Source of the DNA: Nanobdellota archaeon
Lineage (GTDB): Archaea > Nanobdellota > Nanobdellia > Woesearchaeales > B3-WOES
DNA: 5,686 bases
Reading direction: 5' to 3'
Assembly (NCBI GenBank): GCA_023131705.1
Contig: JAGLZG010000174.1
Coordinates: 1 to 5,686, forward strand
A model generated the notes under the pieces. The model did no database searches and had not been told where the DNA came from. It saw only the letters and a list, made by a program, of their open reading frames with translations. Every line of letters starts with the position of its first letter. Position 1 is the first letter of the stretch. The position numbers and the translations under genes are program-made. This document shows positions 4,202 to 5,686 of this stretch, in pieces.

Positions 4202-5032
4202 TTGGACAAAAATCAAGTAATAGATGCTTTAAGAAAGGTAAAGGAAAATTCTCCTAAAAGAAATTTTAAACAGAGTTATGATCTAATTATAACTTTAAGT
4301 GGTCTTAATCTTAAAAAACCAGACAATCAGGTTGATGTCTTTGCCAGCCTGCATTATGACAGGGGTAAAAAGGCAAAGGTTTGCGCTCTTGTTGGGCCTG
4401 AGTTAAAGGCACAGGCAAAAGAGGCGTGCAATGCTGTTGTTGATATTGATGATTTTGACAAATACCAGAAAGATGTTAAGCTAACGAAAAAGCTGGCAAA
4501 CGATAATGATTTCTTTATTGCACAGGCAAATATTATGCCAAAGGTGGCTGGCGCTTTTGGCAGGGTTTTAGGACCTAAAGGAAAGATGCCAAACCCTAAG
4601 GCAGGATGCATTGTTCCTCCAAATGCTAATCTAAAGGTTTTGATTGATAAGCTGCAAAAAACAGTAAGAATAAGCGTCAAGATAAGCCCTATGCTGCAGT
4701 GCAGGATTGGTAATGAAGAAAGCAAGGATGAGGAAGTAGTTGATAATGTTATGACAATCTATAATACTTTAATTCATGCTTTGCCGAATGAGGCCCATAA
4801 TATCAGATCTGTATATCTTAAATTAACAATGGGGTCAAGTGTTAAAGTAGGTGAAAAAGAGAAGGAAAATGCTGAAGAGAAGAAGCCTAAAGTTGAGAAA
4901 AAGGCTGAAGAAGCTGCTAAAAAAGTAAAAGAGAAAAGTGTTGATAATCCTAATGAAGAAAAAAAGGCAAATGTGAAGGAAAAGCCTAAGGAAGAAAAGG
5001 TTCCTAAAAAAGCAGAAGAGAAGAAGGGATAA
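4202..5032 (+). CDS. rpl1: Large-subunit ribosomal protein uL1 (L1p) with a charged C-terminal tail
   Basis: uL1 forms the mobile L1 stalk of the large subunit by binding 23S rRNA near the E site, and in archaea represses its own operon. The 276 residues begin at a TTG with a strong Shine-Dalgarno. The signature region spans 111-135 (IMPKVAGAFGRVLGPKGKMP and onward), followed by VPPNANL (138-144) and the SVKI strand (158-161). The second part of domain I ends near SVYLKLTMGSSVKV (203-216). Typical archaeal L1 is about 210-220 residues, so residues 217-276 are an extra, low-complexity tail of Lys, Glu, Ala and Pro, likely disordered or helical. The uL10 ATG follows after a single nucleotide. 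Unlike the usual archaeal order, uL11 is not directly upstream; a transglutaminase gene and a promoter are there instead. Confidence 0.96.
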   Translation: MDKNQVIDALRKVKENSPKRNFKQSYDLIITLSGLNLKKPDNQVDVFASLHYDRGKKAKVCALVGPELKAQAKEACNAVVDIDDFDKYQKDVKLTKKLANDNDFFIAQANIMPKVAGAFGRVLGPKGKMPNPKAGCIVPPNANLKVLIDKLQKTVRISVKISPMLQCRIGNEESKDEEVVDNVMTIYNTLIHALPNEAHNIRSVYLKLTMGSSVKVGEKEKENAEEKKPKVEKKAEEAAKKVKEKSVDNPNEEKKANVKEKPKEEKVPKKAEEKKG

Positions 5033-5033
5033 A

Positions 5034-5686
5034 ATGCCAGTACAAGCGCATGTAGCAGATTACAAAAAGAGAATTGTGGATACTTTTGTTAAGTTAATAA
5101 AGGAATATCCTATTGTTGGCGCTGTAAATATGGAAGGGATGCCTACTCCTCAACTGCAGAAAATGAGGGAGGAGATAAGGAAAAAGAATATTGTTTTGTT
5201 AATGACAAAGAGAAGATTATTAAAGATAGCTATTGAAAATGCAAAGTCAGATAAGAAAGGCATTGAAGAAATAGGAAAATATCTGAATGGGATGCCTGCA
5301 TTGATATTCAGCAAAGAGAATCCATTTAAGTTATCTAAATTATTATCATCAAGCAAAAGCAAGGCACCTGCCAAGGGCGGACAGACTGCTCCTAATGATA
5401 TTGTTGTGAAGGCAGGAGGAACCAGTTTTGCACCTGGCCCAATAATCGGTGAGCTAGGGGCTTTGGGAATTAAGTCAGGGGTTGAAGGCGGAAAGGTTGC
5501 TATTAAGGAAGATTGTGTTGTTTGCAAAGAAGGGGGAAAGATAAGCGCTAAACTTGCAGAGATCTTAACAAGACTTGGCATAGAGCCAATGGAAGTCGGC
5601 TTGGATTTAGTTGCTGTTTATGAAGATGGCTTGATATTTAAGAAAGATGTTTTAGCAATTGATGAAAAAGAGTTTATTGACAAGAT
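5034..5686 (+). CDS. rplP0: Large-subunit ribosomal protein uL10 (P0), 5' part, runs off the window
   Basis: uL10/P0 anchors the flexible P1/L12 stalk that recruits translational GTPases to the ribosome. The open frame gives 217 codons before the window ends without a stop; archaeal P0 is usually 280-340 residues, so the C-terminal L12-binding helices and acidic tail are missing here. The N-terminal rRNA-binding domain is recognisable: YPIVGAVNMEGMPTPQLQKMR, then NIVLLMTKRRLLKIA, and NGMPALIFSKENPFKL. The archaeal/eukaryotic insertion domain follows (AGGTSFAPGPIIGELGALGI, then KSGVEGGKVAI), and then LGIEPMEVGLDLVAVYEDGL. The ATG at 5034 lies one nucleotide after the uL1 stop, so translation is probably coupled. 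uL12 would be expected next, outside the window. Confidence 0.95.
   Translation, partial: MPVQAHVADYKKRIVDTFVKLIKEYPIVGAVNMEGMPTPQLQKMREEIRKKNIVLLMTKRRLLKIAIENAKSDKKGIEEIGKYLNGMPALIFSKENPFKLSKLLSSSKSKAPAKGGQTAPNDIVVKAGGTSFAPGPIIGELGALGIKSGVEGGKVAIKEDCVVCKEGGKISAKLAEILTRLGIEPMEVGLDLVAVYEDGLIFKKDVLAIDEKEFIDK

Noticed and set aside
4354..4725. Open frame on the minus strand opposite uL1
   Set aside because: It is antisense to a highly conserved ribosomal protein gene, and its product has no recognisable features.
5150..5581. Open frame on the minus strand opposite uL10
   Set aside because: It is a shadow of the uL10 gene, which continues past the window edge and so has no stop here.

Overview
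The window looks like a piece of an AT-rich archaeal chromosome, most likely from a small-genome DPANN-type lineage (Woesearchaeota/Pacearchaeota-like). The archaeal assignment is firm. It rests on an RNA polymerase subunit L (Rpo11), a uL1-uL10 ribosomal operon with archaeal-type sequences, a METTL5-like methyltransferase, an AMMECR1 protein, and TATA boxes about 25-28 nt upstream of start codons that have no ribosome binding site. The DPANN placement is an inference from the lysine-rich, short, compact genes. No tRNA, rRNA, CRISPR array or complete insertion sequence was found.

Layout. (1) 1-327: the 3' part of a METTL5-like RNA N6-adenine methyltransferase. (2) 328-486: a non-coding spacer with two perfect inverted repeats (11 and 12 bp), each of which has a competing local hairpin; this is a candidate structured RNA. 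(3) 519-1367: rpoL followed 9 nt later by an AMMECR1-domain gene, behind a TATA box that implies a leaderless rpoL message. (4) 1473-2850, minus strand: a two-gene unit. It has an HD-domain 5'-deoxynucleotidase (HDDC2/YfbR type) followed 7 nt later by a homologue of the ArmA/Rmt/FmrO 16S rRNA methyltransferases, known in bacteria for aminoglycoside resistance. A perfect 12-bp direct repeat lies on each side of this unit. (5) 2851-2933: a divergent promoter region. (6) 2934-4077: an unrecognised protein whose N-terminus resembles the head of IS4/IS1634-type transposases, overlapping by 11 nt a membrane-anchored transglutaminase-fold protein with an intact Cys-His-Asp triad. (7) 4078-5686: the uL1 and uL10 (P0) ribosomal stalk genes. 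They have their own TATA box, a leader hairpin that abuts a strong GGAGGG Shine-Dalgarno, and a TTG start; uL10 runs off the window.

Most of the genes serve the translation and transcription machinery: an rRNA-type methyltransferase, an RNA polymerase subunit, a second rRNA-type methyltransferase, and the L1/L10 stalk proteins. Two start modes sit side by side. Rpo11, the HD gene and the 2934 gene appear leaderless, while uL1 has a long leader with a strong Shine-Dalgarno. The points most worth a second look are the archaeal ArmA/Rmt homologue and its flanking repeat, the structured spacer at 332-481, and the L1 leader hairpin as a possible autoregulatory site.
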